Origin: a virus
Length of the DNA stretch: 27,458 bases
Reading direction: 5' to 3' (one strand)
IMG/VR virus record: IMGVR_UViG_3300048589_001621
Span: 1-27,458 of that record
In this document: piece by piece, positions 11,878 through 18,511 of the stretch
Position numbering within the stretch: position 1 is the stretch's first letter
Layout: every line of letters begins with the position of its first letter
The notes under the pieces: model-generated
What the model saw: the letters and a program-made list of their open reading frames with translations, nothing else
What the model was told of the DNA's origin: nothing
Databases searched by the model: none
Made by a program: the position numbers and the translations under genes

Positions 11878-13077
11878 ATGAAACGGCACTTTCTAACAGG
11901 GCACATCCTGACCGCGCTGAACACGGCGGCGGCGGCGGTGATGGACGGGATCAACTCGGTGGCCGGCGTGTGGTCGGAAATCTCCCTGGCCGAGGGCGAG
12001 AAGGAGAGCCGCTATGTCTTCACCAAATACGGCGAGTATCCGGTGGAGATGTTGATCAACGGGCGGGTGCAGACCGTCACCCAGGTGATCGACCGGGAGG
12101 CCGCGGAGCTGATCGCGTCCAACTACCAATCCCTGACCGGGAAGCTGGCGATGTTCTTCCGCGGGATCCCGATCTACGAGGGCCACGCCGACGATCCGGA
12201 CTGGCTGAAGGAGAACCCCGGTCACAAGCCGGCGGCGGTGGGACGGATCAAGGACATCGCGCCCGGCGCGGAGGGCATCGAGGTCCGCACCGTTTTCAAT
12301 TCCAAGGGCGTGGCGCTGCTTTCCGGCGAGGCCCCGGAATACAGCGGCCACTCGCCACGGTGGCGAATGCGCGAGATCCCCGGCCGGCCGGGCTGCTACC
12401 GCCCCTTCATGGTGTGGAGCGACGCGCTGACGAACTCCCCCAACATCGCGGACTCCGTGATGACCGCCATCAACCAATCTCCCACGACCGCGGCCGGTGC
12501 CACGGGCGAAACCGAGAAACCAACCGACGAAATGAAACTGACCGCTGAAGCGCTCAAGGCTCTCGGGTTCGCGCCCGACGCCATGCCCACCGCAGACGAG
12601 ATCTCCGCCGCCATCGTGAAGATGCTGGGGGAGAAGACCACCGCCGAGACCGAGAAGGTCACCGCGGTCGAGAACCTCACCGCCGCGAACACGAAAGTGA
12701 CGCGGCTGGAAACCGAGCTGTCCACCCTGCGCGAGAGCGGCGTGGTGACCGCGCTGAACACCGCCGTGGCCGCCGGTCGCATCACGGAGGCCGACAAGCC
12801 GAAGTGGGAGAAGCTGCTCAAGGCCGACTTCGAAACCGCGAGCGGCATGCTGGCGGAGCTCAAGCCGGTGGACGCGCTGAACACCGCCAATCGCCTGGGC
12901 AACCTGGGCGAGCGCCGGGGCGAGGGCGCGCCGGTGAAAGGCAGCGCCGCCGCGATGCAGGACGCCGTCCACGCCTACGCGAAGGAGAAGGGAATCGACG
13001 TCTCCAACACCGCGGGCTGGAACCGCGCCTGGAAGGAGTGCTCGGAGGCCAAGCCCGAACTCTTCGCCCGCGGCTGA
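11878..13077 (+). CDS. Head maturation protease, Mu I-like, with fused scaffold
   Basis: The protein has 399 residues. Residues about 25-190 resemble the Mu I protease: YPVEMLINGRVQTVTQVIDR, KLAMFFRGIPIYEGHADDPD, GRIKDIAPGAEGIEVRTVFN and EYSGHSPRWRM, ending in LTNSPNI. The 'G.v.dl.....Gi...v.....g...l......y..SPrw' pattern is typical. From residue 219 a coiled-coil-rich scaffold follows (EKVTAVENLTAANTKVTRLE), then VTALNTAVAAGRITEADKPK, the helical C-terminus common to these proteins. It would guide prohead assembly and then cleave scaffold and capsid proteins. I chose ATG 11878 over TTG 11869. A nested start at 12532 probably makes the scaffold alone. Confidence 0.85.
   Translation: MKRHFLTGHILTALNTAAAAVMDGINSVAGVWSEISLAEGEKESRYVFTKYGEYPVEMLINGRVQTVTQVIDREAAELIASNYQSLTGKLAMFFRGIPIYEGHADDPDWLKENPGHKPAAVGRIKDIAPGAEGIEVRTVFNSKGVALLSGEAPEYSGHSPRWRMREIPGRPGCYRPFMVWSDALTNSPNIADSVMTAINQSPTTAAGATGETEKPTDEMKLTAEALKALGFAPDAMPTADEISAAIVKMLGEKTTAETEKVTAVENLTAANTKVTRLETELSTLRESGVVTALNTAVAAGRITEADKPKWEKLLKADFETASGMLAELKPVDALNTANRLGNLGERRGEGAPVKGSAAAMQDAVHAYAKEKGIDVSNTAGWNRAWKECSEAKPELFARG
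12532..13077 (+). CDS. Nested scaffold protein, in-frame within the protease gene
   Basis: An in-frame ATG at 12532 would give a 181-residue scaffold (MKLTAEALKALGFAPDAM...) without the protease domain. The sequence before it, AACCAACCGACGAA, closely matches the CA-rich leaders ahead of real starts here (for example AACCAACCACGACC before 18781). The first codons ATGAAACTGA also match the next gene at 13124. The start lies exactly at the domain border. Mu I/Z and lambda C/Nu3 use the same nested design, so this is a well-founded inference, not proof. Confidence 0.65.
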   Translation: MKLTAEALKALGFAPDAMPTADEISAAIVKMLGEKTTAETEKVTAVENLTAANTKVTRLETELSTLRESGVVTALNTAVAAGRITEADKPKWEKLLKADFETASGMLAELKPVDALNTANRLGNLGERRGEGAPVKGSAAAMQDAVHAYAKEKGIDVSNTAGWNRAWKECSEAKPELFARG

Positions 13078-13123
13078 TCCGGCCGGAACCACCAACCCCA
13101 ACCGATCCAAGAACGAAACGACC

Positions 13124-13606
13124 ATGAAACTGAACTGCATCCTCGGCCTGCTGATGGCCCTCCTGATCGCCCCCTTCACGGGGCTCGCCCGCGCGCTGGC
13201 CCCGAAAGGGCTGGACGCGTGCAACATCGCCGGTGACCGGGACGGCCCGATCTCCCGCATCGCCGAAGCGGCCATCTCCGCGCACCAACTGGTGGCCACC
13301 GGGACCAACCCGCTGACCCAGGTGATCGTGAACACGGCGCTGCTGCGGCCGCTGGGCACGGCCTACGACGACATCGCGCTGGCGGGCCGCGGCGGGATCC
13401 GCCTGCTGACGGAAGGAGGGACCAAGCGGATGATCGCGAGCAAGGCGATCACCGCCGGCGCCCTGGTCTACACCACGGCCGGCGGCAAGGTGACGGACAC
13501 GCCGGTGAACAACTGCTTCATGGTCGGCCGCGCGCTGACCACCGCGGCGGTGGATACCGACGAGATCGAGGTGGATTCCTGCTTCCCCGTCCTGACCACC
13601 GTCTAA
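13124..13606 (+). CDS. Head decoration protein (DUF2190-like) with hydrophobic N-terminus
   Basis: The protein has 160 residues. From residue 35 on it is beta-rich: PISRIAEAAISAHQLVATG, TALLRPLGTAYDDIALAGRG, TKRMIASKAITAGALVYTTA, GKVTDTPVNNCFMVGRALTT and VDTDEIEVD. The 'G.....i.aG..V.......v......g...v..a.....A...dg..i.v' arrangement fits small phage decoration proteins. Position between protease/scaffold and major capsid supports this. The odd part is the start: MKLNCILGLLMALLIAPFTG followed by LARA looks like a signal peptide, which a cytoplasmically assembled capsid protein should not need. Later starts are not obvious, and the CA-rich leader with CGACC before ATG 13124 supports this start. 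The segment could be cleaved by the phage protease. Confidence 0.65.
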   Translation: MKLNCILGLLMALLIAPFTGLARALAPKGLDACNIAGDRDGPISRIAEAAISAHQLVATGTNPLTQVIVNTALLRPLGTAYDDIALAGRGGIRLLTEGGTKRMIASKAITAGALVYTTAGGKVTDTPVNNCFMVGRALTTAAVDTDEIEVDSCFPVLTTV

Positions 13607-13649
13607 GCGACCGACCCGGACACAACCAACTCACGAACGAAAAGACCGT

Positions 13650-14651
13650 ATGAAATATCTCCCAATCTTCCTCACCCTGACGGGTGCGACCTCGGCCAGC
13701 GTCACGCCCGTGATGGGCGAGATCACGGCGATCAACACCAGCATGAACTACGCGGGCTCCCTCGCGTCCGACGTGCAGGGCTACCTGGCCGGCCTGCCGG
13801 CGACCGACGAGGAGAAGCTGCTCGACATGCTGTTCCCACCGATCGAGACGAACGACTTCTTCCAGTTCCCGAAAATGGACGACGAGTTCTTCCTGACGGA
13901 GGCGGACGACAGCGACATCCGCGCGATCGGGGCCAGCTTCAAGAAGGTGCAGTTCCGCGGCAGCGTGGTGACCGACAGCACCCAGCAGAAGGGGCTGACC
14001 ATGACGGTGGATCACAAGACGCTGCGGAAGGTGAACGGCAAGATCGTCCCCGGCTGGGAGAACGACTACGCCGCGCACCTGAAGAGCCGGCTGATCCGCG
14101 CGGAGATCGTCCGCGGCATCGCGCTGATCGACGCGGCGGCCACGAACGTGGGCGTGGTGTGGAACGCCGCGGGGAATCCCGATGGCGACCTGCGGGCGAT
14201 GGCCCAGCTCGGCCGCACGGCGACCGGGATGCTCCAGACCCACCTGGTGATGGGGAACGCCGCGCAGCAGCTCCGCCAGGACAGCTACGAGGCGGCGGCC
14301 CGCGCGAACCACGTGATGGCGAACCACGCCAGCTACACGATGGAGCAACTGGCCAGCTACGTGGGCGTCAAGAAGGTGATCATCGAAGACGGGATCAAGC
14401 AGCTCAAGAAGGGTGCCGCGAAGGTGGATCGCCTGGGACTGGCCTGTTACACCTACAACGCGACGGAGAGCCCGGTGATCGGCGACCCCAGCAACATCAA
14501 GCGGGCCTGGAACCAGACCCCCTTCGACGGGCGCTGGGCGGTGGCGATCCGGCCGGGGACGGTGAGCACGGAGATCACCGTGTTCCATGAGAGCAAGCTC
14601 TTCATCCCGATCACCACCGGGATCCGCAAGATCACTCCTGCCGCGGCCTGA
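13650..14651 (+). CDS. Major capsid protein
   Basis: The 333-residue product is the likely HK97-fold major capsid protein. Visible parts are a long helical/E-loop-like N-terminal half (EEKLLDMLFPPIETNDFFQF, DSDIRAIGASFKKVQFRGSV), a spine-helix candidate (YAAHLKSRLIRAEIVRGIAL), helices with QLGRTATGMLQTHLVMGNAA, and a beta-rich C-terminus (DGRWAVAIRPGTVSTEITVF). Length, order (after decoration protein, before the gp35/gp36-like genes) and the strong hairpin right after the gene fit a highly expressed capsid protein. I could not tie it to Mu T by a clear motif. Its N-terminus, MKYLPIFLTLTGATSAS, is again hydrophobic and signal-like, as in the gene before it. The leader is CA-rich and lacks a Shine-Dalgarno. 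Confidence 0.8.
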   Translation: MKYLPIFLTLTGATSASVTPVMGEITAINTSMNYAGSLASDVQGYLAGLPATDEEKLLDMLFPPIETNDFFQFPKMDDEFFLTEADDSDIRAIGASFKKVQFRGSVVTDSTQQKGLTMTVDHKTLRKVNGKIVPGWENDYAAHLKSRLIRAEIVRGIALIDAAATNVGVVWNAAGNPDGDLRAMAQLGRTATGMLQTHLVMGNAAQQLRQDSYEAAARANHVMANHASYTMEQLASYVGVKKVIIEDGIKQLKKGAAKVDRLGLACYTYNATESPVIGDPSNIKRAWNQTPFDGRWAVAIRPGTVSTEITVFHESKLFIPITTGIRKITPAAA

Positions 14652-14679
14652 CACTTCGCGAGGCATCTGCCTTCGATCC

Positions 14680-14721
14680 GGATGGCGGGCGGGTTTCTTG
14701 GGTTTTACCCGGCCGCCATCC
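14680..14721 (+). terminator. Strong hairpin after the major capsid gene
   Basis: GGATGGCGG (14680-14688) pairs perfectly with CCGCCATCC (14713-14721), and GGGT (14691-14694) pairs with ACCC (14707-14710) inside. A T-rich 12-nt loop joins them. It starts 29 bp after the capsid stop. There is no U tract after the stem (TCTCCAAGG), so it may be a partial terminator or an mRNA-stabilising structure that raises capsid over downstream products. Confidence 0.65.
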
Positions 14722-14732
14722 TCTCCAAGGCA

Positions 14733-14764
14733 AAAGCTGAAACGCTGAAAACTGAAAGCTGAAA
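14733..14764. repeat. GCTGAAA heptamer repeat after the capsid gene
   Basis: Units GCTGAAA, CGCTGAAA, ACTGAAA and GCTGAAA fill the space from the capsid hairpin to 3 bp before the next ATG. This is the same order of units as at 11833. Confidence 0.85.
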
Positions 14765-14766
14765 TC

Positions 14767-15093
14767 ATGAACAAGAGCGAGATCATCGAGAAACTGAACG
14801 CCCAGGGCGTGACCTTCGACCCGGCGCAGAGCAAGGCCGAGCTGGCCGCGCTACTGGGAACCACGGAGGGAAAGCCTGGCGACGGGACCGCGAGCAACGG
14901 CACCGGCGCAGAGCCGCCCGCCGCAGGGCCGCCGGATCCCGACGAAGAAACGCCGGCGGATCCTGAGCCGGCCGACGCGGAGATGAAGGAGCTGGTGGCC
15001 GCGAAGGTGGCCGCGGGCCTGACCTTCGAGCAGGCGCTGGAGGTGATCTCGCGGCAGCGCGAGGAAGACGCGGCCCGCGGAGTCGAAAGCTGA
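14767..15093 (+). CDS. Mu gp35-like head protein with HeH/SAP-like motif
   Basis: The 108-residue protein starts MNKSEIIEKLNAQGVTFD, then PAQSKAELAALLG. This 'K.eii..L...Gi.fd...sKaeL..lL' motif is a HeH/SAP/LEM-like helix-extended-loop-helix that binds DNA in other proteins. FluMu/Mu gp35 proteins carry such a motif at the same place, right after the capsid gene. A disordered Pro/Asp/Glu-rich linker (residues 35-75) is followed by a helix (MKELVAAKVAAGLTFEQALE). A small head-completion or DNA-contact role is inferred. The final residues ARGVES and the stop lie within the next heptamer array. The start codon follows a heptamer array, with no Shine-Dalgarno. Confidence 0.65.
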   Translation: MNKSEIIEKLNAQGVTFDPAQSKAELAALLGTTEGKPGDGTASNGTGAEPPAAGPPDPDEETPADPEPADAEMKELVAAKVAAGLTFEQALEVISRQREEDAARGVES

Positions 15094-15124
15094 AAGTTGA
15101 AAGCTGAAACTTGAAACGCTGAAA
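15084..15124. repeat. GCTGAAA/GTTGAAA heptamer repeat
   Basis: Six units (GAAAGCT, GAAAGTT, GAAAGCT, GAAACTT, GAAACGCT, GAAAC) run from inside the gp35-like gene's last codons to 3 bp before the next ATG. The stop TGA (15091-15093) is part of a unit. This is the longest array of the family in the window. Confidence 0.88.
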
Positions 15125-15126
15125 CG

Positions 15127-15585
15127 ATGAGCTGGATCACGCTGAGCGCCGGGCACCTGAAGAGCGCGATGACTTCGAAAGAGGTCACCGACTTCGGCCG
15201 CACCGTCACGGACGGGGAGCCGGAGGACCGCATGGTGCCGGTGCTGGCGGACCTGACGCAGGAGATCCGCGGGATGATCGCGAGCTGGACGCAGAACACG
15301 CTGTCCGCGGACACCACGACCATCCCGGAAAGCTTCAAGACCCGCGCGCTGGCGATCGCGAGATACCGGCTGCTGATCACCATCCCCGGCTACAACCCCG
15401 GCGAGGGCCGGAAGCTGGAATACGAGAAGGCCGAAACCTTCTTCCGGGACGTGGCGCGCGGGATCATCCGGCCGGAAGCGGCGGAGGATGCCGTGACGCC
15501 GGACGTGCCGAGCGAGAAGCCGGCCGGGGCGGAATGGTGCGCGCCCGGATCCAGGACGGGGCGGGAGCGGATGAGCGGGCTGTGA
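15127..15585 (+). CDS. Head-tail connector, Mu gp36-like (DUF1320)
   Basis: The 152-residue protein starts MSWITLSAGHLKSAMTSKEV. The helical core (VPVLADLTQEIRGMIASWTQ, then IPESFKTRALAIARYRLLIT) and the closing LEYEKAETFFRDVARGIIRP fit the DUF1320/gp36 family. In these proteins a helical adaptor ring binds below the portal, with 'R..a..ia.yrL......' and 'y..A...l..ia.G.i.l' motifs. The order after the gp35-like gene is the same as in Mu. The tail (residues 118-152) is Pro/Gly/Arg-rich and disordered-looking. The first 40 residues contain a helix and an extended loop typical of the family. Confidence 0.75.
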   Translation: MSWITLSAGHLKSAMTSKEVTDFGRTVTDGEPEDRMVPVLADLTQEIRGMIASWTQNTLSADTTTIPESFKTRALAIARYRLLITIPGYNPGEGRKLEYEKAETFFRDVARGIIRPEAAEDAVTPDVPSEKPAGAEWCAPGSRTGRERMSGL

Positions 15586-15631
15586 TGAAGTGCCGAGTGA
15601 TCAGTGATCAGTGATCAGTGAGAAGTGAAAG
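15586..15631. repeat. GTGATCA heptamer repeat, second copy
   Basis: TGAAGTGCCGAGTGATCAGT continues as exact GTGATCA units (three in a row), then GTGAGAAGTGAAAG. The first 22 bp are identical to 6318-6339. It lies between the stop at 15585 and the ATG at 15642. Confidence 0.9.
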
Positions 15632-15641
15632 ACAGAAGACG

Positions 15642-15965
15642 ATGAACGGACTCCACCAACAACTCGCGGCGAAGCGGCGGCAGATCGCGGCTGACGAGGC
15701 CACGGTGGCGGCGGATGAACATTTGCACGCGACACACCAGGCGAAGGAACGCCTGCCGCGGCTGCGCGCCGAGGCCGCGACGCTGGAGACCGACATCGAG
15801 CTGGGCGAGGCGGCGCACCATCAGATGACGACCGCGCTCTCCAACATGCGGACCATCGGCAACGGCGACGGCTTGCTCTCGCAGGCCATCACCGAGCAGA
15901 AGACCGCCATCTGGTGGCTGCGCGATCACCTGGGGGAACCTGAAACGCCGGAAGCTGAAAGCTGA
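15642..15965 (+). CDS. Small coiled-coil hypothetical protein
   Basis: The 107-residue protein starts MNGLHQQLAAKRRQIAADEA. It is helical throughout the first 70 residues, with heptad-like spacing (HATHQAKERLPRLRAEAATL, then ETDIELGEAAHHQM), so a coiled coil is likely. The second part has SNMRTIGNGDGLLSQAITEQ and an aromatic helix, TAIWWLRDHLG. No family is recognised. It sits between the connector and the F-like minor head gene and could be a head-completion or tail-chaperone-type protein. The open frame extends upstream to a GTG in the heptamer array; ATG 15642 is the natural start. Its last residues (PETPEAES) and stop come from the next array. Confidence 0.6.
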   Translation: MNGLHQQLAAKRRQIAADEATVAADEHLHATHQAKERLPRLRAEAATLETDIELGEAAHHQMTTALSNMRTIGNGDGLLSQAITEQKTAIWWLRDHLGEPETPEAES

Positions 15966-15969
15966 AACG
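15941..15969. repeat. GCTGAAA heptamer repeat before the F-like gene
   Basis: TGAAACGCCGGAAGCTGAAA and GCTGAAACG run from the last codons of the coiled-coil gene up to the ATG at 15970. The stop TGA (15963-15965) is part of a GCTGAAA unit, as at 11833 and 15084. Confidence 0.8.
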
Positions 15970-17331
15970 ATGATCGACTTCACGACAGCAACCCCGCTCC
16001 AGGTGGCGGTGGATTCGCTCGAGCGGCGCTCGCCGCTGGGGCTGGCGCTGTCGTCGGCGGAGATCGAGAGACTGCCCCAGGAGCTGAAGGACCAATCCTT
16101 CTTTTCCGCGACGGTGGAGAACGAGCGGGTGCTGGCGGAAATGCAGGCGAAGATCCTGCGCCGGCTGAAGCTGGAGCGGGACACGCTGGAAGACGGCGGG
16201 CCGGGGACGCTGATGGACCGCAGCGGCTTCATCGAAGACATGCAGGCGGTGCTGGACGCGGAGGGCTACAAGCCGGAGCCGGGGAAGGAAGGCGGGATCC
16301 AGGACGTGAGCAGCGACCGCCGCCTGGGGCTGATCTGGGACATGCAACTGGCGATGGCGCAGGGCTACGCGAAGTGGGTTTCCGGGATGGATCCGGACAT
16401 CCTGCAAGCGGTGCCGGCGCAGGAGCTGCTGCGGATCGAGGACCGGGTGGAGAAGCGGAACTGGCTGGCGGTCTGGAAAGCGGCCGGCGGCAAGACTTTC
16501 AAGGGCGAGGTGATGGATCCCGTGACGGGCGAGATGGTGGAAACCATGCGCATGATCGCGCTGAAGACGGACCCGATCTGGGTCACGATCTCCCGCTTCA
16601 AGAAGCCGTGGCCGCCCTTCGAGTGGGGGAGCGGGATGGGGCTGAAGAACGTGCGGCGCCGGGAGGCGGAGAAGCTGGGGGTGATCGGCCGCGACGACGT
16701 GATGGAGCCGCTGAAGCTGGACTTTTCCGAAGGCGTGGAGGCGAGCGTGCAGGGCCTGCCGGACGCGAGCCTGGAGCGGCTGCGGAGCACGCACGGCGAC
16801 CGCGTGAAGATCAACCGGCCGGCCGCGACCATCACCTGGAAGGGCACGCCGCCGCGGACGAGCGGCCGGGTGGCGAGCGCCGGGGAGGCAATGCAGGCAC
16901 GCTCGCGTGAGCTTGCAAGGTCCCTGCAAGATGCCGGCGAGGATCGCCCGCAGCTGGTGGCGGAGCTGACGGCGGTGGCAACCGGGCGGCTGCTGCTGGC
17001 CACGGTGCCGCTGTCCGCGGAGCTGCCGCGGGGCGTGGACACGATCCGCGCGCCGGACGGGGAGAGCCAGTGGGTCTTCCGCAAGGACCTGGTGAACTTC
17101 GCGGAGCTGATGCGCTCGACGCCGGAAGAGCGGGCACGCTGGCAGGGACTGGCGGCCGCGGGCGAGAAGTCCGCCCTGGTCATCATCCGCGGGCCCCAGG
17201 GCGAGCGGGTGGAGCTGCGCGTGCCGAAGAGCGCGGCCGCTGTGTGGGCGGCGGCGCGGCTGAAGGACTATCGGCTGGCGCTGGGCGACGGCTGGACCGC
17301 CACGGTGGATGGACGGGAGGTGAAGCCATGA
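15970..17331 (+). CDS. Minor head protein, Mu F-like
   Basis: The 453-residue protein has an N-terminal helical half. It includes LPQELKDQSFFSATVENERV and LAEMQAKILRRLKLERDTLE, then SSDRRLGLIWDMQLAMAQGY, which resembles the 'd.r..lI..t......a.g.' helix of Mu F/SPP1 gp7-type head morphogenesis proteins. A middle part reads DPIWVTISRFKKPWPPFEWG, then SGMGLKNVRRREAEKLGVI, also seen in related minor head proteins that embed a small beta barrel. The C-terminal third (residues 300-453) is a mixed domain (LVIIRGPQGERVELRVPKSA). These proteins sit inside the head near the portal and may be injected. A cluster of short inverted repeats at 16901-16930 encodes QARSRELARSLQ. Its end overlaps the next gene by four bases. 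Confidence 0.7.
   Translation: MIDFTTATPLQVAVDSLERRSPLGLALSSAEIERLPQELKDQSFFSATVENERVLAEMQAKILRRLKLERDTLEDGGPGTLMDRSGFIEDMQAVLDAEGYKPEPGKEGGIQDVSSDRRLGLIWDMQLAMAQGYAKWVSGMDPDILQAVPAQELLRIEDRVEKRNWLAVWKAAGGKTFKGEVMDPVTGEMVETMRMIALKTDPIWVTISRFKKPWPPFEWGSGMGLKNVRRREAEKLGVIGRDDVMEPLKLDFSEGVEASVQGLPDASLERLRSTHGDRVKINRPAATITWKGTPPRTSGRVASAGEAMQARSRELARSLQDAGEDRPQLVAELTAVATGRLLLATVPLSAELPRGVDTIRAPDGESQWVFRKDLVNFAELMRSTPEERARWQGLAAAGEKSALVIIRGPQGERVELRVPKSAAAVWAAARLKDYRLALGDGWTATVDGREVKP
16896..16930. repeat. Paired inverted repeats inside the F-like gene
   Basis: GCTC-GCGT-GAGC (16901-16912) overlaps by one base a second inverted repeat, CTTGCA (16912-16917) with TGCAAG (16925-16930). The stretch encodes an Arg/Ser-rich helix, and its base pattern differs from the surrounding gene. 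It looks like a dispersed palindromic element placed in frame. Confidence 0.5.
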
Positions 17332-18011
17332 GCGCGAAGGTGAAGGTGACGGTGGATCCGGCCGGCCGCCAGTTCGTGGTGGACGTGGGAGACGAGGTGG
17401 CGAACCGCCGCGGGCTGAACGCGGTGCTGGCGGACCGTCTGGCGGACGAGCTGGTGGAATACCTGCGGCGCGACAACGCGCGGAAGCCGAACAATATGGG
17501 CGCGCCGCGGACGAACTTTTACAACCGGGTGGCGGACGCCACGGCGGTGGCCTCGGTGAGCGAGACGGGCGCGACGGTGGCGATCGCGGAGCCGCGCTTC
17601 CGGGTGCATGTCTTCGGCGGGACGATCAAGCCGGTGAAGGCGAAGATGCTGACCATCCCGCTGGTGAAGGAGGCGCGCGGGCTGCGGGCTTCCAGCTACG
17701 CGCGGAAGTTCGGGCGGCGGCTCTTCACCCTGCCGGGGATCAACCTGCTCTTCGAAAAGGTGGAGGACGGTGCGCAGAGCCTGGTGAACGAGACGTCCGG
17801 CCGCACGCGCGACGAGGCCGGGGCGAGGCAGGGCGTGACGCTGGCCGCGCGCTCGCGGATCCGCCCGGTCTATGCCCTGGCCAAGAGCGCGAAGATCGAG
17901 AAGGACCCGACCGCGCTGCCGAAGGACGAGGTGCTGGCGAGCATGCTGGCCGAGGAGGCGCGGGACTTCGTGGAACGGCAGCTCCGCCAACCGGGAGGAG
18001 GTCCGGCATGA
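17328..18011 (+). CDS. Tail completion/virion morphogenesis protein, Mu G-like
   Basis: The protein has 227 residues. Its first half (VLADRLADELVEYLRRDNAR, then FYNRVADATAVASVSETGAT) and the strand-turn-strand VAIAEPRFRVHVFGGTIKP fit Mu G-like and tail-completion proteins. These have a helical arm, a beta core and a 'H..Gg.i.p...k.l.iP' motif; here it reads HVFGGTIKPVKAKMLTIPLV. It follows the F-like gene as in Mu. Its expected role is joining head and tail. The second half (TRDEAGARQGVTLAARSRIR) is basic and less conserved. A Shine-Dalgarno (GGGAGG) precedes ATG 17328, which overlaps the F-like stop. Confidence 0.75.
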   Translation: MSAKVKVTVDPAGRQFVVDVGDEVANRRGLNAVLADRLADELVEYLRRDNARKPNNMGAPRTNFYNRVADATAVASVSETGATVAIAEPRFRVHVFGGTIKPVKAKMLTIPLVKEARGLRASSYARKFGRRLFTLPGINLLFEKVEDGAQSLVNETSGRTRDEAGARQGVTLAARSRIRPVYALAKSAKIEKDPTALPKDEVLASMLAEEARDFVERQLRQPGGGPA

Positions 18012-18478
18012 GCGCGAAGATCCAAAGGCTGAAGGCGGCGATCCGCGGGCACCTGGTGGACACCGGGACGTGGGAGGAGGGCGCGGTGCTGATCGAGCGG
18101 CAGGCGGACTTCTGGAACGACGCGGCCATCGCGATGGGCGGCGCGGTCCACGGGGCCATCCTGGTCATCGGCGTGGCCAGCGGGGACGCGACCGAGGAGG
18201 ATAGCCTGGAAAGCGACCTGACGCTGCCGGTGACCATCCTCGCCCAGGCGGTGGTGACTCCGGGCCAGCAACCGGAAGAGGCGCTGTGGGAGGCCACGGT
18301 GCGGGCACTGCACAACTTCATCCCGACCTACGAGGGCGACGCCGGCCACTGGACGCGGCGGCTGCGCTACCAGGGCTTCACGGACGCGGAGGAGCTGCTG
18401 ATCGGCCATTACGAGGTGGCGCAGCTCGCGCGGCAGACGGTCTTCAAGGCGCGCTTCTCGCTGGAGGCGGACTACTGA
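18008..18478 (+). CDS. Probable tail terminator protein
   Basis: The 156-residue protein starts MSAKIQRLKAAIRGHLVDTG. The alpha/beta pattern (AVLIERQADFWNDAAIAMGG, then HGAILVIGVASGDATEEDSL, VTILAQAVVTPGQQPEEALW) resembles minor tail/terminator proteins. In those an N-terminal helix is followed by beta strands, and an 'E...w......L' helix closes the fold. The position before the tube gene is that of tail terminators in siphoviruses. It probably caps the tail tube and joins it to the head. A Shine-Dalgarno (GGGAGGAGG) precedes the ATG, which overlaps the previous stop by four bases. No signature motif makes the assignment certain. Confidence 0.6.
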   Translation: MSAKIQRLKAAIRGHLVDTGTWEEGAVLIERQADFWNDAAIAMGGAVHGAILVIGVASGDATEEDSLESDLTLPVTILAQAVVTPGQQPEEALWEATVRALHNFIPTYEGDAGHWTRRLRYQGFTDAEELLIGHYEVAQLARQTVFKARFSLEADY

Positions 18479-18486
18479 GCGGGACG

Positions 18487-18511
18487 CAAGACACAAGACT
18501 TCAAGACACAT
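18487..18511. repeat. Short AAGAC-type heptamer array
   Basis: AAGACAC, AAGACTTC, AAGACAC at 7-8 bp spacing lie between the terminator gene stop and the next ATG. It is related to the AAGACTC array at 7312-7344. Confidence 0.65.

Noticed and set aside
13518-15383. A 621-codon minus-strand open frame opposite the capsid region
   Set aside because: It spans the capsid gene, a hairpin and two heptamer arrays. Its composition is that of antisense sequence in a GC-rich genome.
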